Both the position numbers and the translations under genes were made by a program. Of a stretch of 64,000 nt of DNA, positions 52,452 to 61,972 are shown one piece after another; position 1 is the stretch's first letter, and every line of letters begins with the position of its first letter. The stretch lies in assembly GCA_017991555.1 (NCBI GenBank), contig JAGOQM010000003.1:186001-250000 (forward strand). Direction: 5' to 3'. The notes beneath the pieces were generated by a model. The model was not told the origin of the DNA. It searched no databases and saw only the letters and a list, made by a program, of their open reading frames with translations. The stretch comes from Neisseriaceae bacterium (GTDB taxonomy: Bacteria; Pseudomonadota; Gammaproteobacteria; Burkholderiales; Neisseriaceae).

Positions 52452-54437
52452 ATGCTCGGTAAACTCAGCCTAGACGCCATCCCCTCCGACCCAATTGCGC
52501 TCAGCGCCGCCCTGTTTATTCTGATTGGGGCCATCATCGTGGTGAGCGCCCTCACCTACCTCAAGCGCTGGCGCTGGCTGTGGTCAGAGTGGCTGACCAC
52601 GGTCGACCACAAAAAAATTGGCATTTTGTACTTTATGGTCGCCCTCATCATGCTGCTGCGCGGTTTTGCGGATGCCTTGATGATGCGCCTACAGCTAGCG
52701 GCCGCAGCCACCGGCAGCGGCGCTGGCTATTTGCCGCCCGAGCATTACGACCAAATTTTCACCGCTCACGGCGTCATCATGATCTTCTTTGTCGCCATGC
52801 CCATGATTCTCGGGCTGATGAACGTCATTGTGCCCTTGCAAATCGGCGCCCGCGACGTGGCCTTTCCCTTCCTCAACTCTTTTAGCTTTTGGCTGTTTAT
52901 GGCTGGGGTCATCCTCATCAACCTGTCTCTAGGCATCGGCGAGTTCGCCCAAACTGGCTGGCTGGCCTATCCGCCCTTATCCAGCATTGCGTACAGTCCT
53001 GGCGTGGGCGTCGACTATTGGATTTGGAGCCTCCAAATTTCTGGTCTGGGCACCTTACTGTCGGGGGTAAACTTCATCACCACCATTGTCAAAATGCGCG
53101 CGCCGGGCATGACGCTGATGAAAATGCCTGTATTCACCTGGACGGCGCTGTGCACCAACGCCTTAATCGTGGCGGCCTTTCCCATTCTCACCGCCACCTT
53201 AGCCATGCTCACCTTAGAGCGCTATTTGGGCTTTCATTTCTTCACCAACGACATGGGCGGCAACCAAATGATGTACGTCAACCTCATTTGGGCATGGGGC
53301 CACCCCGAGGTGTACATTTTGATTCTGCCCATGTTTGGGGTGTACTCCGAGGTGATTGCCACCTTTAGCCAAAAGCGACTGTTTGGTTACGCCTCTTTGG
53401 TCATGGCCACCGTCGCCATTACCGTCCTCTCCTTTATGGTGTGGCTGCATCACTTTTTCACCATGGGCGGCAGCGCCAACGTCAACGCCTTCTTTGGCAT
53501 CGCCACCATGGTGATTGCGATCCCCACCGGTATTAAAATTTTCAACTGGCTGTTTACCATGTATCGCGGCCGCATCATCTTCTCCGTGCCGGTGCTGTGG
53601 ACGCTGGGCTTTTTATTCACCTTTACCCTAGGCGGCATGACCGGCGTGCTGCTGGCCGTCCCCGGCGCCAACTATGTCTTACACAACAGCATGTTTTTGG
53701 TGGCCCACTTTCACAATGTCATCATCGGCGGCGTGGTGTTTGGCGCCATGGCCGCCTTTAACTATTGGTTTCCTAAGGCCTTTGGCTTCACCCTAAACGA
53801 ACGGCTAGGGCGCTGGTCCTTCGGTTTTTGGATGGCCGGTTTTTTCACCGCCTTTATGCCTTTATACGTTTTGGGCTTTATGGGCATGACTCGGCGCATC
53901 AGCTATGGGCTCAATCCAGAATGGTTCCCGATGCTTGCCGTGGCCAGCATTGGCGCCGTCATGATCCTCATCGGCATTGTGTTACAGCTGGTGCAAATTT
54001 GGGTCAGCTTTCGCGACCGACACCAGCATCGCGACCTCAGTGGCGACCCTTGGCAAGGCCGTACTTTAGAATGGGCCACCTCTTCCCCACCGCCGTTCTA
54101 TAACTTTGCCGTCATCCCCAAGGCGGATGAACGAGATGCGTTTCATGACCTGAAGGCCCGCGGTGAAGCACCACGCCTATTGGCCCACTATGAGCCCATC
54201 CACATGCCGCGCAATACCGGCACCGGCTTCATCATCAGCATGCTCAGCGCCGTGTTTGGCTTTGCCATGATTTGGGCCATCTGGTGGCTGGCGGTGGCCA
54301 GCCTGATCGCCATGGTCGTCTATTACATTCGCCACACCTTTAATGACGATCTTGACTATTACGTCAGCTCAGAAGAAGTGGCCGCCATTGAAACCGCCCA
54401 TTATGCTCGGCAGCCATCAGCAGGAGAACCGTTATGA
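52452..54437 (+). CDS. cyoB: cytochrome bo3 ubiquinol oxidase subunit I
   Basis: A 661-residue haem-copper oxidase subunit of about 14-15 helices, holding low-spin haem b and the haem o3-CuB centre. The CuB and proton-channel motif is [22 protein letters not shown] (the histidine-tyrosine pair), with HHFFTMGG and HFHNVIIGG carrying further ligands and HGVIMIFF the first haem ligand. It reduces oxygen to water and pumps protons. The start follows the cyoA stop directly (TAAATG). Confidence 0.97.
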   Translation: MLGKLSLDAIPSDPIALSAALFILIGAIIVVSALTYLKRWRWLWSEWLTTVDHKKIGILYFMVALIMLLRGFADALMMRLQLAAAATGSGAGYLPPEHYDQIFTAHGVIMIFFVAMPMILGLMNVIVPLQIGARDVAFPFLNSFSFWLFMAGVILINLSLGIGEFAQTGWLAYPPLSSIAYSPGVGVDYWIWSLQISGLGTLLSGVNFITTIVKMRAPGMTLMKMPVFTWTALCTNALIVAAFPILTATLAMLTLERYLGFHFFTNDMGGNQMMYVNLIWAWGHPEVYILILPMFGVYSEVIATFSQKRLFGYASLVMATVAITVLSFMVWLHHFFTMGGSANVNAFFGIATMVIAIPTGIKIFNWLFTMYRGRIIFSVPVLWTLGFLFTFTLGGMTGVLLAVPGANYVLHNSMFLVAHFHNVIIGGVVFGAMAAFNYWFPKAFGFTLNERLGRWSFGFWMAGFFTAFMPLYVLGFMGMTRRISYGLNPEWFPMLAVASIGAVMILIGIVLQLVQIWVSFRDRHQHRDLSGDPWQGRTLEWATSSPPPFYNFAVIPKADERDAFHDLKARGEAPRLLAHYEPIHMPRNTGTGFIISMLSAVFGFAMIWAIWWLAVASLIAMVVYYIRHTFNDDLDYYVSSEEVAAIETAHYARQPSAGEPL

Positions 54438-55063
54438 GCCACCCTAATCCCACCCAAGCCGCGCCGACGGCCGAGGCCGCTCATCAACCTCATCATGATC
54501 ACGATGACCAAGGCAAAACGCCCTTAGGCTTTTGGCTGTACTTAATGAGCGACTGCCTGCTGTTTGCCTCCCTGTTCGCCACCTATGCGGTGCTGGTCGG
54601 TGGCGTGGCCAACGGCCCCAGCGACGCCGACATTGTGAACCTGCCGCTGATCTTGATCAGCACCATTTTATTGTTGTTCAGCAGCTTTACCTTTGGCATG
54701 GGCCTTTTGGCCGCTAGGGCACAACGCCTACGTCTTACCTTACTCTGGCTGGGCGCCACCTTTATCCTAGGCTTGGGCTTTATTGCCCTAGAAGCCTATG
54801 AATTTTACGAGTTGATCATCGAAGGCTATGGCCCACAGCGCAGTGCTTTTTTGTCGGCGTTCTTCACCCTCGTCGGCACCCATGGCCTGCACGTTGTCAT
54901 CGGCCTACTATGGCTGTTGATCTTAGGCTGGCAGCTATACCGTAAAGGCTTAACCGCCAAAAACCGTATTCGGCTCACTTGCCTGAGCCTGTTTTGGCAT
55001 TTTCTAGACCTGATTTGGATTTGCGTATTCACCGTCGTCTACCTTATGGGAGCCATCAGATGA
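54434..55063 (+). CDS. cyoC: cytochrome bo3 ubiquinol oxidase subunit III
   Basis: A 209-residue five-helix subunit. The first ~30 residues are polar and His-rich ([11 protein letters not shown]), then [64 protein letters not shown] and the end [20 protein letters not shown]. It overlaps cyoB and cyoD by four bases each. Confidence 0.96.
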   Translation: MSHPNPTQAAPTAEAAHQPHHDHDDQGKTPLGFWLYLMSDCLLFASLFATYAVLVGGVANGPSDADIVNLPLILISTILLLFSSFTFGMGLLAARAQRLRLTLLWLGATFILGLGFIALEAYEFYELIIEGYGPQRSAFLSAFFTLVGTHGLHVVIGLLWLLILGWQLYRKGLTAKNRIRLTCLSLFWHFLDLIWICVFTVVYLMGAIR

Positions 55064-55383
55064 CCCCTTCATCCCCTACCGAGCACGGCGGTTCCGTCAA
55101 GTCTTACCTCATTGGCTTAGTGCTGTGCTTGCTGCTGACCGGCCTGTCCTTTTACTTGGCCATGACCGCCACGGGCGCTTCTGGTCCTGGCTTACTATTG
55201 GCCATTGTGGGCCTGGCCCTGGTCCAAATCATCATCCAACTGGTGTATTTTTTACACATGTTTGAACGCGGCCAGGAATGGACGATTTTTTCCATGCTGT
55301 TCACCCTATTGATCTTATTCATTGTGGTGGGCGGGTCGTTGTGGATCATGCGTGATCTGAATGCCAACATGATGTCTTTCTAG
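55060..55383 (+). CDS. cyoD: cytochrome bo3 ubiquinol oxidase subunit IV
   Basis: A 107-residue subunit with three helices. VKSYLIGLVLCLLLTGLSFYLAM, IIIQLVYFLHMFERGQEW and LFIVVGGSLWIMRDLNANMM are characteristic of CyoD, which helps assemble CuB in subunit I. ATGA overlap with the cyoC stop fixes the start. Confidence 0.95.
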   Translation: MTPSSPTEHGGSVKSYLIGLVLCLLLTGLSFYLAMTATGASGPGLLLAIVGLALVQIIIQLVYFLHMFERGQEWTIFSMLFTLLILFIVVGGSLWIMRDLNANMMSF

Positions 55384-55384
55384 T

Positions 55385-56272
55385 ATGTGGCAGCACCCCT
55401 ACCTACAGCTGTTTAAGCCGGGCATCATCATGGGCAACCTCCTGACCCTATGGGCTGGGTTTTTCTTGGCGAGCCAAGGTCAGATTGACCTTGGCCTATT
55501 GTGTTGGCTTACACTGGGCACGGCCTTGGTGATTGCCTCTGGGGCCGCGTTTAACAATGTGATTGATCGAGACATTGACGCCCTCATGAGCCGCACCCAA
55601 CAGCGCGCTCTGGTGCTGGGCTTGATCTCACCCGCATGGGCATTGGCACTAGGCAGCCTGTTTGGCGTACTGGGCCTGATGTTATTGCTGCTCTACGGCG
55701 GCTGGCTCACCGGCGCATTGGCCTTGGGCGGCTGGCTGATCTACGTATTGCTGTACAGCCTATGGTGGAAGCGTCACAGCATCCATGGCGTGGCCGTAGG
55801 CAGCCTGTCTGGTGCCGCGCCGCCCATGATGGGCTACTGCGCCGTCACCCAAACGCTAGACTGGCTGGCCTTGGGCTTAGGCCTCACGCTGTGCCTGTGG
55901 CAAATTCCACACGCGTACGCCATCGCGCTGCGGCGCTTAAGCGATTATCGTACGGCGGGATTACGCCTCCTGCCGCTGGTCAAAGGCGTCGCCCTCACTC
56001 AAACACACCTGCGTCGTTACATACTGGTCTTTACCCTCGCAGCCACTAGCCTATGGTGGCTAGGCCCTTTAAGCGCCTATTACGGCGTGTTGATGCTGAC
56101 CGCGGGATTGATCTGGTGGCGCGCCGCCGCCCCCCTGTCAGCCAATATCCTCCCTCATCACCTGATGCGCCAATGGGGCTTGAAGATGTTTGCCTACTCC
56201 ATTGTGTTGATCATGCTGTTCTGCCTATTGTTGGTGCTAGAATCGACCTTACCCCTACGCGACGGACGTTAA
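55385..56272 (+). CDS. cyoE: protohaem IX farnesyltransferase (haem O synthase)
   Basis: A 295-residue UbiA-type prenyltransferase with about nine helices. The allylic-diphosphate motif is NNVIDRDIDALMSRTQQRAL (about 58-77), and YSLWWKRHSIHGVAVGSLSGAAPPMMGYCAV holds the haem-side region. It makes the haem O used by CyoB. It starts one base after the cyoD stop. Its stop overlaps the stop of the convergent Slam gene by four bases and no hairpin separates them. Confidence 0.95.
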   Translation: MWQHPYLQLFKPGIIMGNLLTLWAGFFLASQGQIDLGLLCWLTLGTALVIASGAAFNNVIDRDIDALMSRTQQRALVLGLISPAWALALGSLFGVLGLMLLLLYGGWLTGALALGGWLIYVLLYSLWWKRHSIHGVAVGSLSGAAPPMMGYCAVTQTLDWLALGLGLTLCLWQIPHAYAIALRRLSDYRTAGLRLLPLVKGVALTQTHLRRYILVFTLAATSLWWLGPLSAYYGVLMLTAGLIWWRAAAPLSANILPHHLMRQWGLKMFAYSIVLIMLFCLLLVLESTLPLRDGR

Positions 56273-57756
56273 AAATATTTTTCCAGCTTAAGGCTGACTT
56301 CGTTTTTACGATACGCGTACAGCCAGCCCACGTTACTGCTCACGCGGTTGTGACGCAGCAAGAAGCTGGGCGTCATGCCTGCTATGCGCCATTTCGGCAT
56401 TTTTACAATGGCGGTATAGGTTTGCTCATGATCCGAACGTTTGGCCGCCAACACTTGGCTGTAGGCGTCATACTGCTTGTGGCGCCAAGCGGCAAAGAAC
56501 ACGGTTTCTACCCCCGCGTTAAAGGATTTGGCCACGCCAAGCCGCGCCCCCTGCTGATGGTAGGCATTCACGCCCTCAGCCGCGTTTTTGCGCAGCCAGT
56601 CTAGCCCGCCAAACACCAGCCAGTTTTTGGGCAAAGCATAAGTGCCGGTCACAAACAGCGCGCTTTGCCAGCCGTTATTGTGGGCATAATCGCCGTTGTG
56701 ATACGCCAGCCGCTTACGCTCTGCATCGACATTGACCAAGGCCTTCGGGCTGAGCGCATATTGCCATTCAATCTTGGCCCCCAAGGCCTTATACAGCGCC
56801 TGATGGTTTTGCCAGTTAAACTCAAACAAGGGCGCCACCGCCAGCGTGGTGCGGGCGGTGCGATACTGATAACCGCCATACACGCTGGCGGTGCTGTCGC
56901 TGTAGCTGGACTCCGTCGCGTATTCGTTGCCGTACAGCAGGCCGCGCAGCATCAGGCCATGCTGCCCACTCAGGTTTTTTTGCTTGCTCAGCGACGCCTC
57001 ATAAGCCAAGCCTTGATCGGCTACGGGGCTGGGCATTCGCCGCTCAATATGGCCCAACAGCTCATCGCCTTCATACACGGGGAAGTAGCTCACGCTGGCG
57101 GTCGACTGATTTAGATTGCTGTTGTGCACCGGCCCGATGGCGACAGAACCATGCCAGGCCTCGCGCACGGCCAAAGCGTCTACATAGCCGGCCACATTTT
57201 CTTGGAGTCCCGGCGCATCGGCAGGTAATTCAATTTGTTGGAACCACGCTTGAGCTTCAGTGTTCTGATGATTCTCATATAAGGTTCTTCCTAATTCTAG
57301 CTGCACCCGTAAAAAATCAGGCTGTCGTTGTAAGAGCTGGCGATAGCCCGCAATGGCGGCTGGATAATCACCTTCGGCTCGGGCGAGGGCCGCCTGAGCA
57401 AAGCCCACCAAAGCGAGATCGTGGCCGACCAAAGCCTGATACTTGGGCAATAACCGCTGCACGTCGGCCCAAAGCTGGTGGTTGATCCCTAAGTAAATGG
57501 CCTTGCCCATATCATTCACATTGGCGTCAATGCTGAACAATTGCCCATTGATCACCATGCCTTCCACGCCCTCACCCAGAGTCGAGGCTTCCGGCACCAA
57601 TACTGACTGGGTCTTTTGTTCGGTTGACAACTGGAGGGACTGGCGCAAGCGGCGGCTGGTGTCTTCATCGGCCCTAGCGGACTGCATCAAGCCCAAGAAA
57701 ATCAGCGCGGTGCTGGCACAGCCAAACCAACGTATTGGGGTAACAAACTGCCTCAT
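56269..57756 (-). CDS. Slam-family (DUF560) outer-membrane translocator
   Basis: A 495-residue protein with a signal peptide ending near Ala29, an N-terminal periplasmic TPR-like part (about 95-185: DYPAAIAGYRQLLQRQPDFLRVQLELGRTLYENHQNTEAQAWF) and a 14-strand-type barrel (about 202-495) ending in aromatic KLEKYF. The barrel opens WHGSVAIGPVHNSNLN, typical of DUF560. Slam proteins move specific lipoproteins or secreted hemophores across the outer membrane. The neighbour upstream is a small protein with a Slam-substrate type C-terminal barrel, its likely client. A terminator lies before it, so it depends on read-through or a weak promoter of its own. Confidence 0.88.
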   Translation of the reverse strand: MRQFVTPIRWFGCASTALIFLGLMQSARADEDTSRRLRQSLQLSTEQKTQSVLVPEASTLGEGVEGMVINGQLFSIDANVNDMGKAIYLGINHQLWADVQRLLPKYQALVGHDLALVGFAQAALARAEGDYPAAIAGYRQLLQRQPDFLRVQLELGRTLYENHQNTEAQAWFQQIELPADAPGLQENVAGYVDALAVREAWHGSVAIGPVHNSNLNQSTASVSYFPVYEGDELLGHIERRMPSPVADQGLAYEASLSKQKNLSGQHGLMLRGLLYGNEYATESSYSDSTASVYGGYQYRTARTTLAVAPLFEFNWQNHQALYKALGAKIEWQYALSPKALVNVDAERKRLAYHNGDYAHNNGWQSALFVTGTYALPKNWLVFGGLDWLRKNAAEGVNAYHQQGARLGVAKSFNAGVETVFFAAWRHKQYDAYSQVLAAKRSDHEQTYTAIVKMPKWRIAGMTPSFLLRHNRVSSNVGWLYAYRKNEVSLKLEKYF

Positions 57757-57800
57757 GAATGGCTAAGCCTTTGTGCGTTTAGGGTGGCAAGGCACACCCC

Positions 57801-57835
57801 TAAAAAAACAAAAAGGGGCTTGATCAACAAGCCCC
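57801..57835 (-). terminator. terminator between hemophore-like gene and Slam gene
   Basis: GGGGCTTG/CAAGCCCC stem (57815-57822 with 57828-57835), then a T-rich tract on minus. It would make Slam much less abundant than its client. Confidence 0.88.
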
Positions 57836-57883
57836 GGTTCCGTTATTCGATGCCACTAAGCCAGTCGCATCATGGTTTCACAT

Positions 57884-58615
57884 CTAGGGCTTTTTGCTAC
57901 CGCCAAACGACACGTCTTTACTGCGATCGCTAAAGGTGGCGATGCCTGCGAGCTGTGCGGCTGAGTGACCAAAGAAGTGGCCTTGGGTTGCCCCCGTCAT
58001 GCTGCCATTAGCCAAGGCATTGCCCTTAAAGCTGGCATCGGCACTGTTGATGTTGGCATTCACCGCCACGCTAAGACCGCTGTTGGCGATTGAGCCACTT
58101 AGCTTATTGGTGGCAAAATTGGCCTTAAACGTGCCCGTTAAGAGGTTATTGCCGCTGTAGTTATTGATGCCGACCACGGCATAATCCGCCTGCCCAGTGG
58201 TGGGCATATTGGTGGTTTTGTCTTTGCCCGCGTAATACACAGTGTGGGTACCATCGGCCACGTCACCGGTTTGCGACCACTCACCAAAATACACGTCGCT
58301 GTTGGCGACTTTCGTAAAGTTAAAGTCCCCCATGTCTCGATGTGAGCCCGGTGACGCGGCAATTTTGGTCACGCCGTTGGCGTCCGCAGGCACCATTTGC
58401 TGCAGGCCTGAAAATGCCACTTTGGTAAAATTAGCCACGTTGTGTACGCCAATGCCAGGCTGGCCAGCTTGACCAGGGTGGCCAGAGCCACCGGCTGCCG
58501 TTGCACCGACTTGTACATAGGTGCTGTCACTCTGCGCTGCCGCCACCGCTGCTTGCGCCTGCCCTACTGCTGCACATAAACCCAATACCACTGCTACCGT
58601 TTGTAACTTTTTCAT
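57884..58615 (-). CDS. secreted Slam-dependent hemophore-like protein (hemophilin/HphA type)
   Basis: A 243-residue exported protein. The signal peptide (1-22/23, ending AQA) has no lipobox, and the mature protein has no cysteine, so it should be secreted rather than anchored. A Gly/Pro linker (42-57: GGSGHPGQAGQPGIGV) precedes a handle-like domain (about 58-125). The C-terminal half forms a TbpB-like eight-strand barrel ending GHFFGHSAAQLAGIATFSD..VSFGG (212-239), the Slam-recognised type. Histidines 46, 58, 92, 124, 213 and 217 are possible haem ligands. GGAG six bases before ATG 58615 sets the start. Expression is probably Fur-controlled. Confidence 0.75.
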   Translation of the reverse strand: MKKLQTVAVVLGLCAAVGQAQAAVAAAQSDSTYVQVGATAAGGSGHPGQAGQPGIGVHNVANFTKVAFSGLQQMVPADANGVTKIAASPGSHRDMGDFNFTKVANSDVYFGEWSQTGDVADGTHTVYYAGKDKTTNMPTTGQADYAVVGINNYSGNNLLTGTFKANFATNKLSGSIANSGLSVAVNANINSADASFKGNALANGSMTGATQGHFFGHSAAQLAGIATFSDRSKDVSFGGSKKP

Positions 58616-58731
58616 TGTCATCTCCAGAATCATAAAAAAAAGAACACACCACCAGCAAAATGACCCACAGGTCGTGTGAGTACAGGCCCTCGTCTAGGCC
58701 TATGGCCTAAGGTGTTGAGAACCTGTGGCCG

Positions 58732-58775
58732 AGTATAAACAGCCTTTTGATTAAACGCAAATGATAATCATTATT
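58732..58775 (-). promoter_or_regulatory. Fur-controlled promoter of the hemophore-like gene
   Basis: On minus: -35 TTGCGT (58755-58760), 17-base spacer, -10 TATACT (58732-58737). A Fur box matching 16 of 19 consensus positions (58757-58775) overlaps the -35. Confidence 0.8.
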
Positions 58776-58823
58776 ATTTAATACATGTTGTATTTTGTCA
58801 TGGCAAAGCCACATAACCAACCA

Positions 58824-58849
58824 TAAAAAAGCCAGCACATTGTGCTGGC
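58824..58849 (-). terminator. terminator of the TonB-dependent receptor gene
   Basis: GCCAGCAC-ATT-GTGCTGGC (58831-58849), followed on minus by TTTTTT, 19 bases after the receptor stop. Confidence 0.9.
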
Positions 58850-58868
58850 CATGAGTGTCCCTGCCTAA

Positions 58869-61673
58869 TTAAAACTTTCCTTTCAGCGTCAGCTTCACCG
58901 TTCGCCCGGGTGCCGGCATTCGGGCTCGGCTAAGCGGATCCAAATAGTAGCGATCGGTTAAGTTGGTCACGCCCAGCTCTACCGCCAGCTTAGGATTCAC
59001 CCGATAGTTAGCATGGGCGTCCACCACCACCACGGGCGACCATTCTAAAGGCGCATTAAAGTATTCAGAGTGTTTGCCGACTTCACCAAAGTTACGCTCA
59101 TCGTTATTCACCGAGCCGCTGTGAAAGGTCACTCTTGAACCCAGCTCTAATCTTTGGTTCAAGAATCGGCCCCCAACCAGCCAGTTCACCATGTATTTAG
59201 GCTGGGGCATGTTGCGTAAGTAACCATTGCGGAAGCCATCACGGACGCAGTTGGCAACGCGGCCACGATAGGGGTCGGACTTCACCGCCGAAGCCTCATC
59301 ACACACTTCATTTTTCAGGTTAATGGCCACGCCTAAATCCGTGAAAAAGCGGCCATTGTCATAGCGCCCTTGCAGCTCTAACCCAGCCACTTTTTGCCGA
59401 TCAATGTTGCTGAACACAAAGTTGTCATCTCGTTCAATCGCATTTTTAATGCTGTTGTGATAATAGGCTATTTTCACGTCGGCATGACGCTTGGCGCCCA
59501 CTAAATCGCGTAAGTCATGAATGTAAGCCACCTCAAAGTTTTTGGCGTGCTCTGGCTTTAAGGGGTCAAAAGCCGTGGCGGAAAAACCAACGGTGCTTTC
59601 AAACATGCTCGGCATGCGTTTGGCCTCACTGTAGCGCACATAAACCCGCGCGTTGTCGGTCAAAAAAGCCGTCGCCCCTAAAACAGGCGTCCACGCATGG
59701 CCTTTGCTTTTTTTCACCGGCGCCCAATCGTTGCTGGTCACTTTGTGACGCACGTCCACACGCTGACCCAACTCTATGGTTTCACTTTCTTGAATGCTGC
59801 CATTCAAGAACGGATTGTTGTCACGCCGCATTTTGCCATCGGCATCCGCAGCCCAAAACACCTTATGGGTTTCCTTATTGGCTTCCTCAAAGCGGCTGTC
59901 CGGGTTCCATTCTGGCTCTGGCGGCATCGGCAAACCAAAATCTTCCACCCACGCCCATTCTTCCTTATGGTTGGCCACCTTTTCTTGATGCCATTGACTG
60001 TACTCATCCAGTGATTGGACGCGCTTATACTCTAAATCATAGCCCTCAACCTTACTGGTTTGCCGATAGCGAGGGTCTTTGGCACGAGTGCGCTCATCCA
60101 GAAAATCATCAAAGGCAGAATAAGCCGTTCGATTCATGCCCGCACTCAAAGCGAGCCAGCTGGCCGGTTCCCAATCAAAGTTAAAGCTGAGGTTGTGTTC
60201 CTTACGGGTGCCCTGTCGGCCCGAAGCCCTAAAGCTAAAGTCATTGGGGTCATAGTCATCATCAGATCGTAACCGCTCATGCTGGAAGCTGCCGCTCAAG
60301 GTAAAGTCTAGATTAGGCAATAATGTGGCCTTATTGCTGACGGTCACCCCCCAACGATTTTCGCGTGCATTGGTGGCCGCAGTATTGCGCAACAGCATAT
60401 TGGCACCCTCATTAGACTCAGGCGGCGCATAGCCATTTTCAATCGGTTCGTTGGGAAAACCACCGCCATTATAGGTGTCGCTCACAGACCGCGTGGCCCA
60501 AAGATTGGCTTCAAGGTCCACCCAAGGTCGATCATCGGGCTTCCATTGGTACAAAAGATTGTAGGCGCTGAGGCTGATTTCACTCAAAGGCCACTGTGGC
60601 ACGCCACCGCCCTCCTCCTCCCAGCGCTCTGGCTTCAAGCGTGACGGCATGATTTCGCCAAAGCGTGTATCCGTATGGCGCAGGCCTAATTCAAGCGACT
60701 GATTGTCTGGCAGTCGCAGCGTGCCCTTGAGCAAGGTCGAAGCCATGCGGCTAGAAGTATTGGGCACTTCCATACCGGGCCGATAGACATTGGCCATGTA
60801 GGCCTTATGGTCCCAATAGTCCGGCCAGCCCTCGCCGTCATAACGGTATTTAGCGGCGCCTTTTTTACCGGCTAAATGGTTGCCCTTACTGCGGTAGCTG
60901 TAGGCCGCCACCACGTCAAACAGCTCTTGCCGCGTGGCCAACGCCACACGAATGGCTTCGTCTTGGCCAAATTTAGTGCCACTTTTAGGCTGTACCCGCA
61001 AGGTTGGGTCACCATAAACGCCGTTCCAACCAGGAATGTCGCGCGCGTCTTCGCCCGTTCTTAAATTCGGTAGCCGCGGCTTCACCGAGCCATTGCTGGC
61101 CTCTACCAACACATCCCCACCAAAGGTTTCACCCGCAGGCAAAACGTCATCAACGCTCAATGTTTTCACCACCACGGCACCGCCAACCGAGCTTTTGACC
61201 CCACGTGTCAACGAAGGGCCTTTTTCAATTTGAATGCTGCCAATCAGGCTAGGATCAATGTAGTTACGGTTATTGGCGCCGTTATAGCCCCGCCACACCG
61301 TAATGGCCTGCTCGGTGCCATCAATGGTCAGCGGCACTCGCCCCTGACCCTGTAAGCCCCGAATGTTTGGGTCAAGCGCGCCGCTGTTGCGCGCGTCACC
61401 GCTTTGCACCCCCAATAAGCCTTTAAACACGTCGGCCGGAGCCGAGCCTTTATAGCGGTCGATGTGGGTTTTATTGATGTAGAGGGTGGACAGATCTTTG
61501 TCGTACACGTCGTTAGCGCCCTGGCGGTCCTTATTGGTTTTACCCACCACCACCACGTTGTCTAAAGTGGCCTCAGGGTCGACGGTTTGGGCGTGGCTGT
61601 CTTGGGGCATAGACCAATAAACCAGTAATAAGGCCAAGGCCAGCGGCTTGGGTTTGATGCTGATAGGGAACAT
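58869..61673 (-). CDS. TonB-dependent haem/hemophore receptor
   Basis: A 934-residue outer-membrane receptor. Signal peptide to about Ala28, TonB box near LDNVVVVG (37-44), plug domain (about 55-175: GLLGVQSGDARNSGALDPNIRGLQGQGRVPLTIDG, IEKGPSLTRGVKSSVGGAVVVKT) and a 22-strand barrel ending LTLKGKF. Long polar, charged insertions (about 480-640) form extended surface loops suited to protein docking. Gene order receptor-hemophore-Slam and Fur-boxed promoters suggest it takes haem from the hemophore (HphR role). CGGAG lies before the ATG. A general siderophore receptor cannot be excluded. Confidence 0.87.
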   Translation of the reverse strand: MFPISIKPKPLALALLLVYWSMPQDSHAQTVDPEATLDNVVVVGKTNKDRQGANDVYDKDLSTLYINKTHIDRYKGSAPADVFKGLLGVQSGDARNSGALDPNIRGLQGQGRVPLTIDGTEQAITVWRGYNGANNRNYIDPSLIGSIQIEKGPSLTRGVKSSVGGAVVVKTLSVDDVLPAGETFGGDVLVEASNGSVKPRLPNLRTGEDARDIPGWNGVYGDPTLRVQPKSGTKFGQDEAIRVALATRQELFDVVAAYSYRSKGNHLAGKKGAAKYRYDGEGWPDYWDHKAYMANVYRPGMEVPNTSSRMASTLLKGTLRLPDNQSLELGLRHTDTRFGEIMPSRLKPERWEEEGGGVPQWPLSEISLSAYNLLYQWKPDDRPWVDLEANLWATRSVSDTYNGGGFPNEPIENGYAPPESNEGANMLLRNTAATNARENRWGVTVSNKATLLPNLDFTLSGSFQHERLRSDDDYDPNDFSFRASGRQGTRKEHNLSFNFDWEPASWLALSAGMNRTAYSAFDDFLDERTRAKDPRYRQTSKVEGYDLEYKRVQSLDEYSQWHQEKVANHKEEWAWVEDFGLPMPPEPEWNPDSRFEEANKETHKVFWAADADGKMRRDNNPFLNGSIQESETIELGQRVDVRHKVTSNDWAPVKKSKGHAWTPVLGATAFLTDNARVYVRYSEAKRMPSMFESTVGFSATAFDPLKPEHAKNFEVAYIHDLRDLVGAKRHADVKIAYYHNSIKNAIERDDNFVFSNIDRQKVAGLELQGRYDNGRFFTDLGVAINLKNEVCDEASAVKSDPYRGRVANCVRDGFRNGYLRNMPQPKYMVNWLVGGRFLNQRLELGSRVTFHSGSVNNDERNFGEVGKHSEYFNAPLEWSPVVVVDAHANYRVNPKLAVELGVTNLTDRYYLDPLSRARMPAPGRTVKLTLKGKF

Positions 61674-61809
61674 AGGTTTCTCCGAGTGTGTGTGTTAATC
61701 ATCACTTTTCACCATCGGCTAATGTCCGCCCATCCCACCTTGCTCAAGCGGCATGCGGCGTTCTCCTACACCCACCGATGGTTTCAAAGCAATGCCGTAA
61801 AACCGGATG

Positions 61810-61853
61810 AGTATAGGATGTTAATTCAATAAATACAAATGATAATCAGTATT
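61810..61853 (-). promoter_or_regulatory. Fur-controlled promoter of the receptor gene
   Basis: On minus: -35 TTGTAT (61833-61838), 17-base spacer, -10 TATACT (61810-61815). A Fur box matching 14 of 19 positions (61835-61853) overlaps the -35, the same layout as at 58732-58775. Confidence 0.78.
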
Positions 61854-61908
61854 ATTTGCATTAGTGTTGCATTAATCAAACCTGGCCCCAAAGCCAAACC
61901 AAGGGCGC

Positions 61909-61942
61909 AAAAAAAAGGCCGCTTGGCAGCAGCGGCCTTTTA
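61909..61942 (-). terminator. terminator of the 255-aa lipoprotein gene
   Basis: AAAGGCCGCT/AGCGGCCTTT stem (61915-61924 with 61931-61940), with a T8 run on minus. It isolates the lipoprotein from the receptor promoter. Confidence 0.9.
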
Positions 61943-61972
61943 GACTGGCATGAATCACCTTACAGCAGCGGT

